From: Ascaphus truei
Taxonomy: Eukaryota > Chordata > Amphibia > Anura > Ascaphidae
DNA length: 64,000 nt
Reading direction: 5' to 3'
Assembly (NCBI GenBank): GCA_036426205.1
Contig: CM071579.1
Span: forward strand, 15,487,812-15,551,811
Shown here: one piece after another, positions 46,765 through 57,639 of the stretch
Numbering within the stretch: the stretch's first letter is position 1
How the letters are laid out: every line of letters starts with the position of its first letter
Notes under the pieces: generated by a model
What the model saw: only the letters and a program-made list of their open reading frames with translations
Told to the model about the DNA's origin: nothing
Databases searched by the model: none
Program-made: the position numbers and the translations under genes

Positions 46765-47929
46765 TGTAGCCCCCTTTCCACTGTGTCTAGGGGGAACACG
46801 AGTGCTGCTATTACCTGAGTGACAAACAGTAGGACTGATCCTCTGCCACTGGGAGCATGGGATGTGTGTAATGAGTATACTAACAGTGCCTCCACCTGGG
46901 AAGGATCCTCGCACAGTAGGATAGCCCCTACCAAGAAAATACAGCTAGTAATTGCACACAAGGGTATATGCAACAGTATTTACTGGACAGAAACTTATAC
47001 CAGAACAATGCAACACAACACATACAACACAGTGTATAGGTAGACGGCCCCGCGGAATGTCTCTACAGTAATTGGGTTCAGGGGCACCCGGGTCCCAGTG
47101 TCCAAGCCACAATAGCCAATCCCACCCCAAGTGTGTGACAGCGCTGTCCACGTGAATTGTTGTTGCACTTGTATACAGTATATACCTTCCCGGGCAATCC
47201 AGTACTAACAAACAACCGATCAGTCTGTCCACTGAAGATCCGCCTCTGCTTTGGGTGGTATCCGGTTGGAGGGTCCCACCTTAGGATAGTCTCTGGGTTG
47301 ATGGCCTGGTCTGGTCCCAGAAGCAGGCCACGTACAACACGTGCGTCCATCACAGCTGTGTTGGCTAACACTAATGTGGTAAGGGGAGCGTCCCTGTCTT
47401 GGGGCCTTCCCTACAGCACACAAGCTAATAGTGAGGGGGTCTAGCTGGCCTAGTCCAACAGAGCACTTCTCCCTGGACCTTACCTATCCCCTTGCTGTCC
47501 TGCTTCCGACTGACTAGCGTGGTCAAGCACACCAAAAGTATCTACTTGCCGGCAGGAAAATCCTGCCGCCCTATTGGCTGTGCTATTGGCTGTGCCTATT
47601 GGCATGTAACTTTCAGCCCCTGTGCATTATGGGGCTTGCAGTCCCTCGCGGATCCCTTGGAATAATGGCCACCGCTCCTTTATTGTATTGCGCATGCACG
47701 GGGTGTAGCAACATGGCCGCCGCAACTCTGTGTGCCCTCTGAGCATGCGCGACGCATCATTGCACATGCGCGGAAACTATAACAATGGCGGCGCCCTTCG
47801 AAGGGAGCCGCCGCGGACCTCCGGTGACACGTTTGCCCTGCAGTAACCTCCCTGCACCTCCCTGCCTAGTCGCACTCTCCCCAGCGGAGGTAAGGGGATG
47901 CCCGGGGACCAAGGGGAAACCTGGCTACA
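46765..47929 (-). mobile_element. Solo LTR, minus orientation, 4-bp target duplication
   Basis: 1165 bases, plus-strand ends TGTAGCCCCC and GGCTACA, flanked by taga (46761-46764 and 47930-47933). AGTGCCTCCACCTGGGAAGG near 46886 is the inverse of the GGTGGAGGCGCT block, so the LTR reads on the minus strand. The CpG-rich part (47640-47830) has ATTGCGCATGCACGG, GAGCATGCGCGACG, CACATGCGCGG and ATGGCGGCGCCC, resembling NRF1 and YY1 sites, plausibly the promoter. No internal region: the usual product of LTR-LTR recombination. Confidence 0.8.
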
Positions 47930-47933
47930 TAGA

Positions 47934-48129
47934 CATGCAGCGTAACAGCAAAAAGCACAACTACAAATACAGAACATACAATGCATACCACTTTGTTAGG
48001 GGCCAGTACACGTATAGCTAATAGAAAAATTTGGCACTGTTATTCCAATGGTGTATTTTTGTTTTATGGCGAAGTAACAGTATTAAGCCATTTCCAGATA
48101 ATCCTAATTGTAGCCATTGTGAGCGTACC
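47934..48129. other. Intergenic spacer
   Basis: No feature seen. Confidence 0.4.
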
Positions 48130-48146
48130 CCCCCCCCCCACACACA

Positions 48147-48181
<35 letters not shown>
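48130..48181. repeat. (CA)n microsatellite
   Basis: C-run followed by CA dinucleotides. Confidence 0.95.
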
Positions 48182-48186
<5 letters not shown>

Positions 48187-48506
48187 CATATCATCAAAAA
48201 GAAACATCAGAATTATTTCACAATTAAATGTGAAAAAAAGGAATAAACGAAAAAGTATAAAAAAAAGATTTTTGAAGCCTGTTAAGTTGGACAGTATAAA
48301 GTATATATTTACTTATTTTCCCTGTTACTTCTTTCAGCTCTGTTAAAGCTGCAGTGCCACTTCCTTTGGATGTCCTGTTTGTTACTTAGAAAAGTCACAT
48401 ACAGTATATGGCCTCAGATCTTTATCTAGTAGGACGCTTTGTTTCCCATTTGTTAAACTCGCAACTAGGAGCCATTTATTAGGACCCCAAGGATCTGAAT
48501 GCAAGT

Positions 48507-49252
48507 GTAACCCCCTGTGTGATGCAAGCAACGCACTCACATTGCCCCCTGTCAGGTTCCTCGCCAGTGTGCCATGGACATGTGACATGATAGACATTGA
48601 CGAGCCCATATCCAAGGCTGGGGAAGAGGTGTGACTAAGGAGAGAGGAGCCTTTCAGAAGAGTTGGCACTTGGCAGGGCACGTGTGAGAGAGATCTGCAC
48701 AAGCCTGGTCGACTTCAGGTTTGATCGAGTTTGACCCGGGCCAGTCTATATCCCGCTAAGAGAGAGTGGACATTGACTGGAAGGAGAACAGCAGATTGTG
48801 CAGGCAGGCCAAGTATCAGAGGGAAGCCGGATGGAGGAGCGAGCACAGTCTGAGGAAACCCTCAATGGTTGCAGATAACAGTGGTACCAAAGTATTTTGC
48901 AAAGTATATGGCTGCTACTTTTCCTTGCATTAACGTGCTCCAACGACTTGCAGGCACCATCTCATAGGCTTGGATACCCAGGATTGGGTGGGCGCATCCT
49001 CAAGACACTGACATACACCTGTGCAGCATTTATGGTGAATGTTATGTTGATGTGTTATACTGTATGCGTGTACTGATCCTTTGTTAAAGGTTATTTGGTT
49101 CCTATAGTATCTATACTTGCTATATAAAAATGTATATATTACAAACGTCATTGTACAGTAGTTGTCTCCTGTTGTCTGACCTAAAGCCATGTGTGACATA
49201 TAACCCGGAAATAGAGGACTCTGGCCCCTACCTCAGGTATCAGGCTGGGGGC
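48507..49252 (-). repeat. Possible LTR remnant
   Basis: It starts TGTAACCCCCTGTGTG and has CTGTCAGGTTCCTCGCCAG where the family has CCACCTGG..GGATCCTCGC. It may end GGGGGCTAGA at 49252. No target duplication is visible. It resembles a decayed minus-strand member of the LTR family but is weakly supported. Confidence 0.3.
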
Positions 49253-49699
49253 TAGATTAAAGAGGGGCTTCATAAGTAAGCAATAAATCCCAGAATTAAC
49301 ATTTCTGGAGACTAATTCTGTGACTAAGAAGTACTAAGTACTAATTACTAAATACTTAGGACTGGTATGAGCTGGTCTTGGATACTGTTATCTCCCACAG
49401 AGGTAAACGTTTCTTAGAAGTGCAGGTCACACAGATACAATAAGAAGGTATTTTAAATTAATGCATTTACATTTTTTTATTTGTTGAAAGTTAACGGACG
49501 CTAGATTTTACCCAATGTGCAGTGTATCGCTTAACACTTCTCTGCGCTATTAACATAATCGTTACTGTATTTATCACTATGATATTGCTTTTGGTGACGG
49601 ACGCTATTTTTGCATTTAATTAGCTTAGTGGTTACCCATTAAACTCAGAGAAAATAACGTCAACTACCTATTTAGGTAATGTCAATTTTTCTGCCTTTA
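49253..49699. other. AT-rich intergenic DNA
   Basis: No feature seen apart from a TACTGTA at 49563. Confidence 0.4.
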
Positions 49700-49706
49700 T
49701 ACAGTA

Positions 49707-51380
49707 CAGGCGGTCCTCGTTTTACGACGTTTTGTTTTACGACGAACGGCTTATCCGACGCTTGTCAATGCATCCCTATGGCCCGTTTTACGACGCCCGA
49801 ACGGCTTATCCGACGCTCTTACGACGCTTTAAAAAATTGCTACAAATGAACAACCAGACTGCTGCAGGCCAGGGAAATCATTCTGAACAGTCTGTGTGAA
49901 GGTTTGGTGGTGTATTTTAGCCCCTAAACCATGGCTGATCAAAGCAAAAAGCAAAGTGCTGTTACTCCAAAAAGGAATAGAAAATCTATAACTTTGGAGA
50001 CCAAGCAAAACATAATAAAGCGCTCTGAGAAAGGAGAGACGAACACAGACATTGGACGTGCCTTGGATATACCTCGCACAACTATTGTGACAATAATCAA
50101 AGACAAGGCAAGAATCTTGGAACAGATCAAGGGCTCAGCACCTATGCAAGGTACAACAATAAGGCAACGTGTTGGGCATATTGCTGAGGTAGAAAAACTC
50201 CTCATCATATGGCTGGAAGATCAATCCCAGCGTCATGTGCCCATTAGTTTAGCCTTAATTCAGGCCAAGGCTTTGAGTCTGTATGAGGACATTAAGCAAC
50301 AGCATGGAGAAGGGACCACTGAGGAAACGTTCACTGCAAGTAAGGGCTGGTTTATGCGGTTTAAAGAGAGGGCAAACTTGCATAACATTAAAGTGACCGG
50401 GGAAGCTGCTAGTGCAGATGAGGAGGCAGCTAAAACCTTTCCTTGTTACATTGGCCAAAATTATAGAGGACGGTGGCTATTGCGCACGTCAAGTGTTCAA
50501 TGTGGAAGAAAATGCCCAGTAGAAGCTACATTGCAAAAGAGGAAAAATCTATGCCCGGGTTTAAAGTTGTAATTTGTGCCCGGATTTTGTGTCTGATGTC
50601 CAAGGCCTTACAGAGACTGTTGCAGAAGTTACAGAAACTGTTGTGCAAATGGCCAGAGATCTCAACTTGGAGGTGGAAACCGAGGATATTGAGGAGTTGC
50701 TCGCCTCACATTCTAACAAGTTGAGCAATGAAGACCTCATGCAATTAGAAGAGCAAAAAATTGCTGAAGAGGAGGTCCACCAATCTGCTGATGTGGCACA
50801 GCCACAGCCACGTAAATCATTGTCAAGCAAAATGTTGGCTGCGGCATTCAAGCACATTGATAGCGCACTGGCCATGTTTGAGGACAATGACCCTAACGTG
50901 GGGTGTCTAACCAAATCAGCTGCTATAGAGAGATCTACACGCAGAAAAGGAAAGGATCTGTCCAGACTTCAATGAAGAGGTTCTTCAAGAGGCCGAAACC
51001 TTCAACTCCACCTACATCACCTCCAAAAAGTCCGTTGTCTGTTGAAGACCCCCCCCCAATCATCTTCCTCCAATAACTGATGTGGGTTTTTTTGCTCATG
51101 TACATTTCTGTACAGAATACAGCATAGTTTTATTTTTATAGTTTTATTTTAAAGTTCTGGAATCAATAAATATAATGTTTCCATCATAATCTATGTGTGT
51201 GCTGCATATCGTATTGCTTGAGTAACATTTTCTGTGTATTTTAGCATTAAAAATGCCTTCAGGAACGGAACGTTTAATTTAAACAGTGTTCCTATGGGAA
51301 AACGGGTTTCACTTTACGACGCTTCGCTATCCGACGCCATTTTGAGTAACGCATTGCGTCGGATAACCGAGAACCGCCTG
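49707..51380 (+). mobile_element. Tigger (pogo) transposon with internal deletion
   Basis: 1674 bases flanked by TA (49705-49706 and 51381-51382). The ends are inverted: CAGGCGGTCCTCGTTTTACG and CAGGCGGTTCTCGGTTATCC. Both subterminal regions repeat TTTTACGACG and TATCCGACG. The terminal type and the coded protein assign it to Tigger/pogo of the Tc1/mariner superfamily. The transposase gene has lost its catalytic core, so the copy could move only with help from a complete relative. Confidence 0.9.
49931..50975 (+). pseudogene. Tigger transposase, catalytic core deleted and frameshifted
   Basis: The start ATG at 49931 has a good context (accATGg). Residues about 16-65 (RKSITLETKQNIIKRSEKGE, then IGRALDIPRTTIVTIIKDK) form the first helix-turn-helix, as in CENP-B and Jerky. 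Residues about 75-150, ending ASKGWFMRFKERANLHNI, form the CENP-B-type second DNA-binding domain. After about residue 175 the frame shifts; another frame carries WKKMPSRSYIAKEEKSMPGF (50510-50570), the region just before the catalytic strand. Then most of the DDE domain is missing, and an acidic C-terminal part (50574-50975, with DIEELLASHSNKLSNEDLMQ) follows. The normal protein is roughly 200 residues longer. Confidence 0.85.
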
Positions 51381-51382
51381 TA

Positions 51383-53269
51383 TAACAGAGCTTTGTGCAC
51401 CTGGGCCTAAAAATTTACATACACAAAGCACAATCTTCAACCAGCTGATAAGTATGTACAATACAACCTTGTTCTGCAAGGGATTTTGACATTGCTGAGC
51501 ACAGTAGGAAACGTGTGTTATGGAGGTTTAAAAAGAAGGAAAAAAAGCATTGATTTGTTTTCAGAAGATCAAGCAATTCCTGATGTCAGACAACACTTGT
51601 ACCTTAGACTAACTGTTTTACTAGTAGTGTTATTGAGAAATTGGCTTGTATCCATTTTCTCTGTATCCTGTGCTATGGGTGAATCCAGCACTGAAGGAGT
51701 ACATTGAAATATATTGGCTGAACATCCCCCCCGAGATGACGTCATGCAAAGTGTAGAATGGTCTCAATCTCACAACATGTGCTGAATGTCGGTAAGAAAT
51801 GTCAAGGATTTTTATTCTTCTGCAATTTCTTCAATCCTGCAACAATAAATCTGAAGTTCAGAGCAGACTTATTGTTTGGAATGGAGACCATGTTGCATTG
51901 TTCTGTCAATATTTTGGCATGCTTGTCGTAATTACCCAGAAGAGGTAGGCTATTTTGTTTTACTACAGCCGCATTCTATCGCCACCAAAGAATACAAAAA
52001 CACCCCAGAGAGCCTAATAGTGCATACCGTATGCTATCTTGTATATAATTAGAAGACTTTGAGGTTGTGCTCTAATGGATATAAGTGCCCATATAATGCA
52101 TGGGTACAATAAATATCAGGAAAGAACGCTTGTAATATTGGCATCCAATTGCTTCTCTCTAAAACTGACAAGAAATATAAACGTGTCAAATGTAGTGACT
52201 TTTTCAAGTGTCCTCCGAGAAGTATACATGGTGGAAATGGAAAAATACAGAATTGCTCTCTTTAAATGTATAAAAGTGTAATAAAGTGACAAATAATAGG
52301 GAATAACTCAGTGTGCAAAACAATAATGTGAATAAACAGGAAACATTCTCTCTTCCCCTGCAGCTCAGGTAAATCTCTCTCACCCAAAAAGATGAAATAA
52401 TCCAAAGGACAAATGACCCTGAAGCACAGGAAAAAGGAAAATCGAAAAAAAAACATAGTGGGATCTGTGGTAAAAAAACAACAACACGTCCCCATTTAAA
52501 TTCAGAAACTCACAAGATAGTGTCTCGGTATAGACGTGTATATATGAATCACTTAAATAGGCCTCTGGACATCCCATCCTTCTATGACCATAAAGAAGAT
52601 AGTTTCTTGGCATAGGCGTCTACAGTATATAAATCAATAGAATCAACCTCTGGACACCCCTCCAGCACTGAGGTCCCACATGTCCATGGTCCATCTAACA
52701 ACTGCAATGTCAGATGTTTCTGATGTTTATCATACTATGCCTTGAAGATAAATAGATACTTGTGACCGAATATCTAGGAAAACGTTGCATATTTGTCCGT
52801 CAGTACATCCTTCTGCCCTAGTGGAGGGACACAGTAGGCCATTAGGCAAGTGGGATCATCCCAGTTTCAGGCAGGGATAGCATATGTGGAGCCTTCTTCA
52901 TGTAGGGTCCCGTTTGCTCCTTTACAAAGTCCCTTTGTCATATCCCCTATTAGATTTGGATCAAATTAACCTCTTGACAACGTGTTGCAGATTAATTCAC
53001 CTTCTACAATGCTTGGCTTAATACTCTTCTTCTGAACATCTATAGCAGAATTCGGGGCTAGCGTCCATTAAAGCAGGGGATCCCCTTATGTTCACAACCC
53101 TCCTGGTGGGTGTTTCTCACCTGGGGGCCCACCAAAATCTTTCTCGTCAATCATTTCAAGCGTCATCTCCCTGCACTTTCTCCATATACATGGAGGCCAT
53201 GAGTTCATCCCCATGCATCCCTTCTATGGGCTCTTCCACTTAGTTGGGCCTTATCCACGCTTCATTCTT
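51383..53269. other. Intergenic, a tandem pair near 52518
   Basis: No gene seen. GATAGTGTCTCGGTATAGAC...CCTCTGGACATCCC (52518-52572) recurs at 52598-52660 as a diverged copy. Confidence 0.4.
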
Positions 53270-53960
53270 CCTTTCTAGCATCCCTGCTCAAGGCGGGTCT
53301 TCCTTCACTGACCATACCTCAGTAGTTATGTATCTTGATCCCTACAGACTGCTAGCCGATATGATTTTGCTGGACCTTACACTCGATGGCCCCATTCTAG
53401 GCACCATCTGGGTGGCCTGCTCTATCCAGCTCTAAAAATCATCTTCTTCACCTGGGATGGTCCTTACTTGGGCATGAGCATGTCTGTAGCTGTCGATAGT
53501 AATTGTTCCCCTTTTGGGATTTCATGAACTTCTCCACTAGCTTCACTATGGCCCTCATGAGTGCCTCGGGAGACATTGGGGGATTATCCGTAGACGACGT
53601 GGGTACAGCGGGATACATCTCACTTTGAAAGTCTTCCATTGTTTTTCCCTCTCTGGCTAGAATTTTTTTGACCCTACCTACTATAGTGACATAAGCAGGG
53701 TCACTAGGGCAAACGGGGCAACTATGGGATGTAATGATATTCCATACGGCATTCTCTACCATCCCAGGTAAACTGTCGGGTACGCGTCTGCAAAAAATAC
53801 GCGAATGCATCTTTGGTATCATAGCGCAGAATTTTCTCCTTTATTTGTGCCCTTCCCCACACTTGAACTGTTGCAAGTACCTGCCGTTTCTTCGACAGTG
53901 TTGGGGATCTCCGTCACTAGGAAAGTTTTAGGCATTCCCTGGTACGCCAGTCACTCAAAA
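53270..53960 (-). pseudogene. Ty3/gypsy-like gag remnant
   Basis: One minus-strand frame (53448-53822) is open for 125 codons and includes VGRVKKILAREGKTMEDFQ and SPEALMRAIVKLVEKFMKS. In the next frame, just downstream, lies GEEDDF followed by a stop and WIEQATQMV. A basic linker, then GEE--F--W-EQAT, is the start of the capsid domain in Ty3/gypsy and PNMA-type gag proteins. Further stops and frameshifts follow, and no zinc knuckle was found. It lies downstream, on the minus strand, of an LTR end at 54157 and a TTGGAGCCACTGCTGAGAT primer-site-like sequence, so it belongs to a decayed minus-strand element. Confidence 0.5.
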
Positions 53961-54156
53961 TGGCTGCACTCCTTGTGGCTAGATATTGTATATAAACAAC
54001 AGGGGGTGCTATGGGGTGCACATATCCCTGGTTAAGTTGACAACATTCCAGAACAATCTAGGGCTGAGTAGGGGGAAATGCATATCTTGTTGTCTTTATT
54101 GTTAATCAGGGAAGGGTTGTGTGTTATTAACACCAAAAAATCTCAGCAGTGGCTCC

Positions 54157-54431
54157 AATGTAACCCCTCTTTATTTCCCTTGTTGTAATAATATGTGTAT
54201 ACTAGGGCAGAGGCCTGAGTGCACACCCCCTGTACCTGAGAGAGGACATTGTTATGGACCCTCAGATTCAGGCTGATAACTGGAGTCCAGGTTCTTTGAA
54301 AGAAAGAGTACTGTAAGTTTATTGATACATACAATACAAACATGTGCAGGGAGAGTCAGTTTGTCATGCAAGACGTCTGGCTGATTCTGAAGAAAGACAC
54401 TCTTTTTTCAGTTTTTATACAGTTTTCTATA
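54157..54431 (-). mobile_element. LTR remnant, minus orientation, cut by a solo LTR
   Basis: Plus-strand start TGTAACCCCTCTTTATTTCC. The same end, inverted, is at 58275-58335. Next to it outside is the inverse of TTGGAGCCACTGCTGAGAT, which resembles the sequence after the 5' LTR at 39928, so 54157 marks the 3' boundary of a minus-strand 5' LTR. The remainder resumes after 55822, but I cannot place its other end. Confidence 0.5.
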
Positions 54432-54435
54432 CATC

Positions 54436-55818
54436 TGTAGCAGGGTCCCCCCTGGCCCTCCTCACCTGCGCAGAGTAACGGGTACCCCCGCACCATATCA
54501 GGCAGTTGCAGGGGCGATCGCAGCTCCCGGCAGCATCAGTGACAGGGCGTCGCCATCTTGTGTGCGTTTGCACATGCGCGGTTGCAGACGCGGCGGCCAT
54601 TACACCTAGCACAGGAAAGTGTAGGGAGGCAGGAAGGACCCCTAGATGTCGCGCATGCAAAGTTAGGGCGATGCGGCGGCCATTACAGGTTTACACAGGC
54701 TCCATGGAGAGTAGCGGCGGCCATTATAGTGCGCACACGCGGCCCCAATGTTAAAGAGGGCCATAAAGGACTACAATTCCCAGCAGCCTCTGGGGACTGC
54801 ACTTTCACCTTGGTCACGGGCAGCCAGACAGCCAATAGAGCTTGCAACTTCTCCTGCTGGAGAAGGATACATTGTTGTGTGCAGAGTCAGGAAGCAGACT
54901 GTGAAGCACATGAGTTAGTCAGGCTAAGAAGACAGTGGGGGAAGGAAGGGGGGCAGAGAGCTGCAAGCTTCTGCCCTAGGCCAGAAATCCCCAGTCTAGA
55001 GCTGAGGCCCTGACTCTCCACCAGTGAGGGTGGTGTTCATAGGGACAGGCCCTCAGGTAAGGACCCTGTGCCCCTTCAGCTGTGCAGTTCCTTAGAGCAG
55101 GGAGAGACCCTGTGCAGTACCTTAAAGCAGGGAGAGACCCTGTGTAGTTCCTTGGTGCAGGGACCCAGTGAAAGGGTTTGCTGCATGTTCCTGTAAGCTG
55201 TGTTGCTGATCCAGAGACTGTCCTTACGGTGGGATGTACGACAGGCCCCACGCGGAGGTACAGATCAGCGCTGGACCAAGTGGCGCCGGTAGACCCTTTG
55301 CGAAGACACCCAGGTGTAGAGACACCTGGGCAGGTATTTTCAAACTTCCACACGTGCACCAACTTTAACTTGCTCCTCACATGTGACAGGCCTGTTCACA
55401 CACTTGGGTGGGCTTGGACTCTTTGGACATGGGGTTGGGAAGGGGGTGTACATGTATAGCCCAGTTAGGGGCAAGGTTATAGCTGCCATCTAGTGGCAAA
55501 GGGTAACACGGCTGTGTTGCTATACAGTATGATGTGATGTTATTGTTTTGCCCATATAGTAAACCTGTTTTATATATACCTTGGTGTATGTGGTTCATAT
55601 ATGTGGGTCCTGTGTAGGGGACATTCTACACTCCTAGAATCCTGCACAGGTGGAGGCGCTGTAATTATAAGATCGTTCCAGAGAATTCACCCCAGGCTCT
55701 CACTAGCGGAGGCTCAGACCTCCTGTGAGCCTAACAGGTACTGCACCACACCTGGTAACATATAGTTTCCCCCTCACATACACTCTATATGCGATTGGGT
55801 GGGGGAATATCCGTTACA
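54436..55818 (+). mobile_element. Solo LTR, plus orientation, 4-bp target duplication
   Basis: 1383 bases, TGTAGCAGGG to CCGTTACA, flanked by catc (54432-54435 and 55819-55822). The family block GGTGGAGGCGCTGTA is near 55650. The CpG-rich upstream part has CGCCATCTTG (54551-54560, inverse YY1-like), CACATGCGCGG and TCGCGCATGC (NRF1-like) and several GCGGCCATTA blocks. There is a short tandem repeat of GTGCAGT(A/T)CCTTA-AGCAGGGAGAGACCCT around 55060-55155. The long open frames are not conserved. Confidence 0.85.
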
Positions 55819-55855
55819 CATCACATGTTACTGTACGTTACCAAGCAGATTACAA

Positions 55856-55991
55856 AAACTGACTTGTCATTCCTTAGCAATTCAATATTAAAAGGCTGAC
55901 TTGTCTATTCTCACCAATTCTATATTAAAAGGCTGACATCTTGTTTCAACAATTCTATATTAAAAGGCTGAATTGTATTTTCTCTGCAATT
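55856..55991. repeat. Tandem repeat, about 35-40-bp unit
   Basis: CAATTCTATATTAAAAGGCT plus GA(C/A)TTGT is present four times with small changes. Confidence 0.8.
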
Positions 55992-56164
55992 GTATATCTG
56001 TGTTTATCTTGTAAAAACAGACCACAACAGAATACAGTCTATCACATACTCTGGAAGATTGACCAAACCCGGTTGTTGATTGTACACTGAATAGTGACAG
56101 TTTTTTTTTAAATGAGAGCAGAACTATTAATCATCCTGACATACATATAGACACATTTAACCAT

Positions 56165-56315
56165 TTCACCACGTGTAGTTATTACATTACAAGCAACTCT
56201 GGCGAAGGAAGGATGGAAAGAGAAAGTTATCTGCGCAAGCGCTCCGCAACTGTCGTCATACAGGCTGCCTGCTGAGGGATGAAAGCTCGTCAGCTTCATC
56301 GCCGGAACAAATCAG
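56165..56315 (+). pseudogene. ASPM: ASPM IQ-repeat pseudogene, 5' piece
   Basis: The frame reads RMERESYLRKRSATVVIQAA, then C, a stop (TGA), and GMKARQLHRRNKS. Vertebrate ASPM, the spindle-pole protein with dozens of calmodulin-binding IQ repeats, contains the very similar AVVIQAAY-GMKAR. The TGA stands where Arg (CGA) is expected, fitting CpG decay. A frameshift lies just upstream (HYKQLWRRKDGKRK in another frame). The sequence breaks at 56315, where a foldback retroposon is inserted, and resumes at 57029. A fragment of this size with stops is not a working gene. Confidence 0.65.
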
Positions 56316-57006
56316 TAGGTCTGGAACAGGAGATCCAGGACACTCATGCAAAATCCTCAATCATGGAAACAGAGAAACCAGGTATGGAAAAATAGTGAAA
56401 AGGCTTTATTAGAACATTAAGAAAGTTGCAGTCTCAAAAAGAGTGTGTCCTCCTACAAGTTTCACGCAACAATTGTGCTTTCTCCTTGAGAAAGTGCAAT
56501 TGTTGCTTGGGAGGATACACTCTTTTTGAGGCTGCCACTTTCTTAATGTTCTAATAAAGCCTTTTCACTATTTTTCCACACCTGGTTTCCCTGTTTCCAT
56601 GATTGAGGATTTTGCGTGACTGCCCTGGATCTCCTGTTGCAGACTTACTGCTACTTCCCAGATTCGGCGCCAGATGGAGGGGGGAGGAAGAGGTTTCTAC
56701 ACTACCACAGATGAGCAGCTTGGGTAGCCAGCGGGGCTTAAGCTCCACAAGTGGGTTTGCACTAGGAGGTAAGGTTTTATCATGCCTCCATTACCCCACA
56801 CAGCTCCCCAACGTCCCTTTACAGAATTTCCTCATTTAACGGGACTTCAGCTATACTAGTGGGTCTTCAATAGGAGGTTTGTACTTTCATTACAACCTCC
56901 AAGACCCGCTACAGATCACTGACGGACCACTACCATTTCCTCCCCCGATAAACTTCTACTCTACCTTACCTGAGTGAGCGCATTCCAGAGCGAAAGACAG
57001 CACCCT
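56316..57006. mobile_element. Foldback retroposon 4 inside the ASPM pseudogene
   Basis: Arms 56313-56484 and 56488-56650 are inverted copies with a 3-base loop, followed by about 356 unpaired bases ending ...GAGTGAGCGCATTCC. The flanks are similar 21-base sequences (about 56294-56315 and 57007-57028, TTC(A/C)TCGCC(G/A)GAA then (C/T)AAA(T/C)CAG), 17 of 21 matching, which read as the same ASPM codons. This is a diverged target duplication. The centre has CTTGAGAAAGTGCAATTGTT and, on the minus strand, GTTGCGTGAAACTTG. It has CTAATAAAGCCTTTT, as in its relatives. Confidence 0.7.
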
Positions 57007-57028
57007 TCCTCGCCAGAATAAACCAGCC

Positions 57029-57490
57029 TGCCTTCTTCAGTCTGTTTGGAGAATGTAACAACAAAGCGGAGTATGAACATTTGAAGCAATGTGTGATGGT
57101 GCTCCAGTTAAATGTTTGAAAGTGTCAGCAACAAAGACGCTACAGGAATATGAAGAAAACTGCTTGTGTGATTCAGTCCGGATATAGATCCTGCACCATA
57201 ACCAAGAAAGTTGTGCATTCCCATTGGTGCATTCGCAATGCTGTCTCAGTGCTACAGTCTGTTTTCCACAAAATGCTAAAAAGAAAAAAACAAGTTATGA
57301 CTGACAAATGCAGTACAAACCCATTCTACCATACCCACGTATTTCGAAAAAGAGTTCTTGTTATTAAAGCCTCTGCTATCAAGACTCAGTTTGGGACTAG
57401 AATGAGACAGAGGTGTATCCGCTATCACACAATGAGAAAGGCGTCACTGGTTATTCAGCGGTGCTTTCGTCTGAATAAATTAATGCATTG
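57029..57490 (+). pseudogene. ASPM: ASPM IQ-repeat pseudogene, 3' piece
   Basis: After the insertion one frame reads PACLLQSVWRM, a stop, QQS; then another reads YEHLKQCVMVLQLNV, a stop, and 120 codons without a stop: MKKTACVIQSGYRS, AVSVLQSVFHKML, ASAIKTQFGTRMR and RYHTMRKASLVIQRCF (57150-57480). The spacing of about 23-27 residues between (V/I)(I/L)Q motifs, and RYHTMRKA-(L/I)VIQ in particular, match vertebrate ASPM. It ends at a TGA before recognisable repeats stop. It could be a retrocopy or a duplicated piece of the very large IQ exon; no intron is visible within it. Confidence 0.7.
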
Positions 57491-57639
57491 AGAAAGAGAG
57501 GCACAAGACTACAAATCTGCTGACTGTGAAAGGGAGATACCATGGTGTACAGTCAGAGCTCTGCCAAGGTTGAGCTGCTGGAGATCAATGATGCCGAGCC
57601 AGACGCAGATGGTCACGCCAGCAGCAAGGAAGAGATAAC

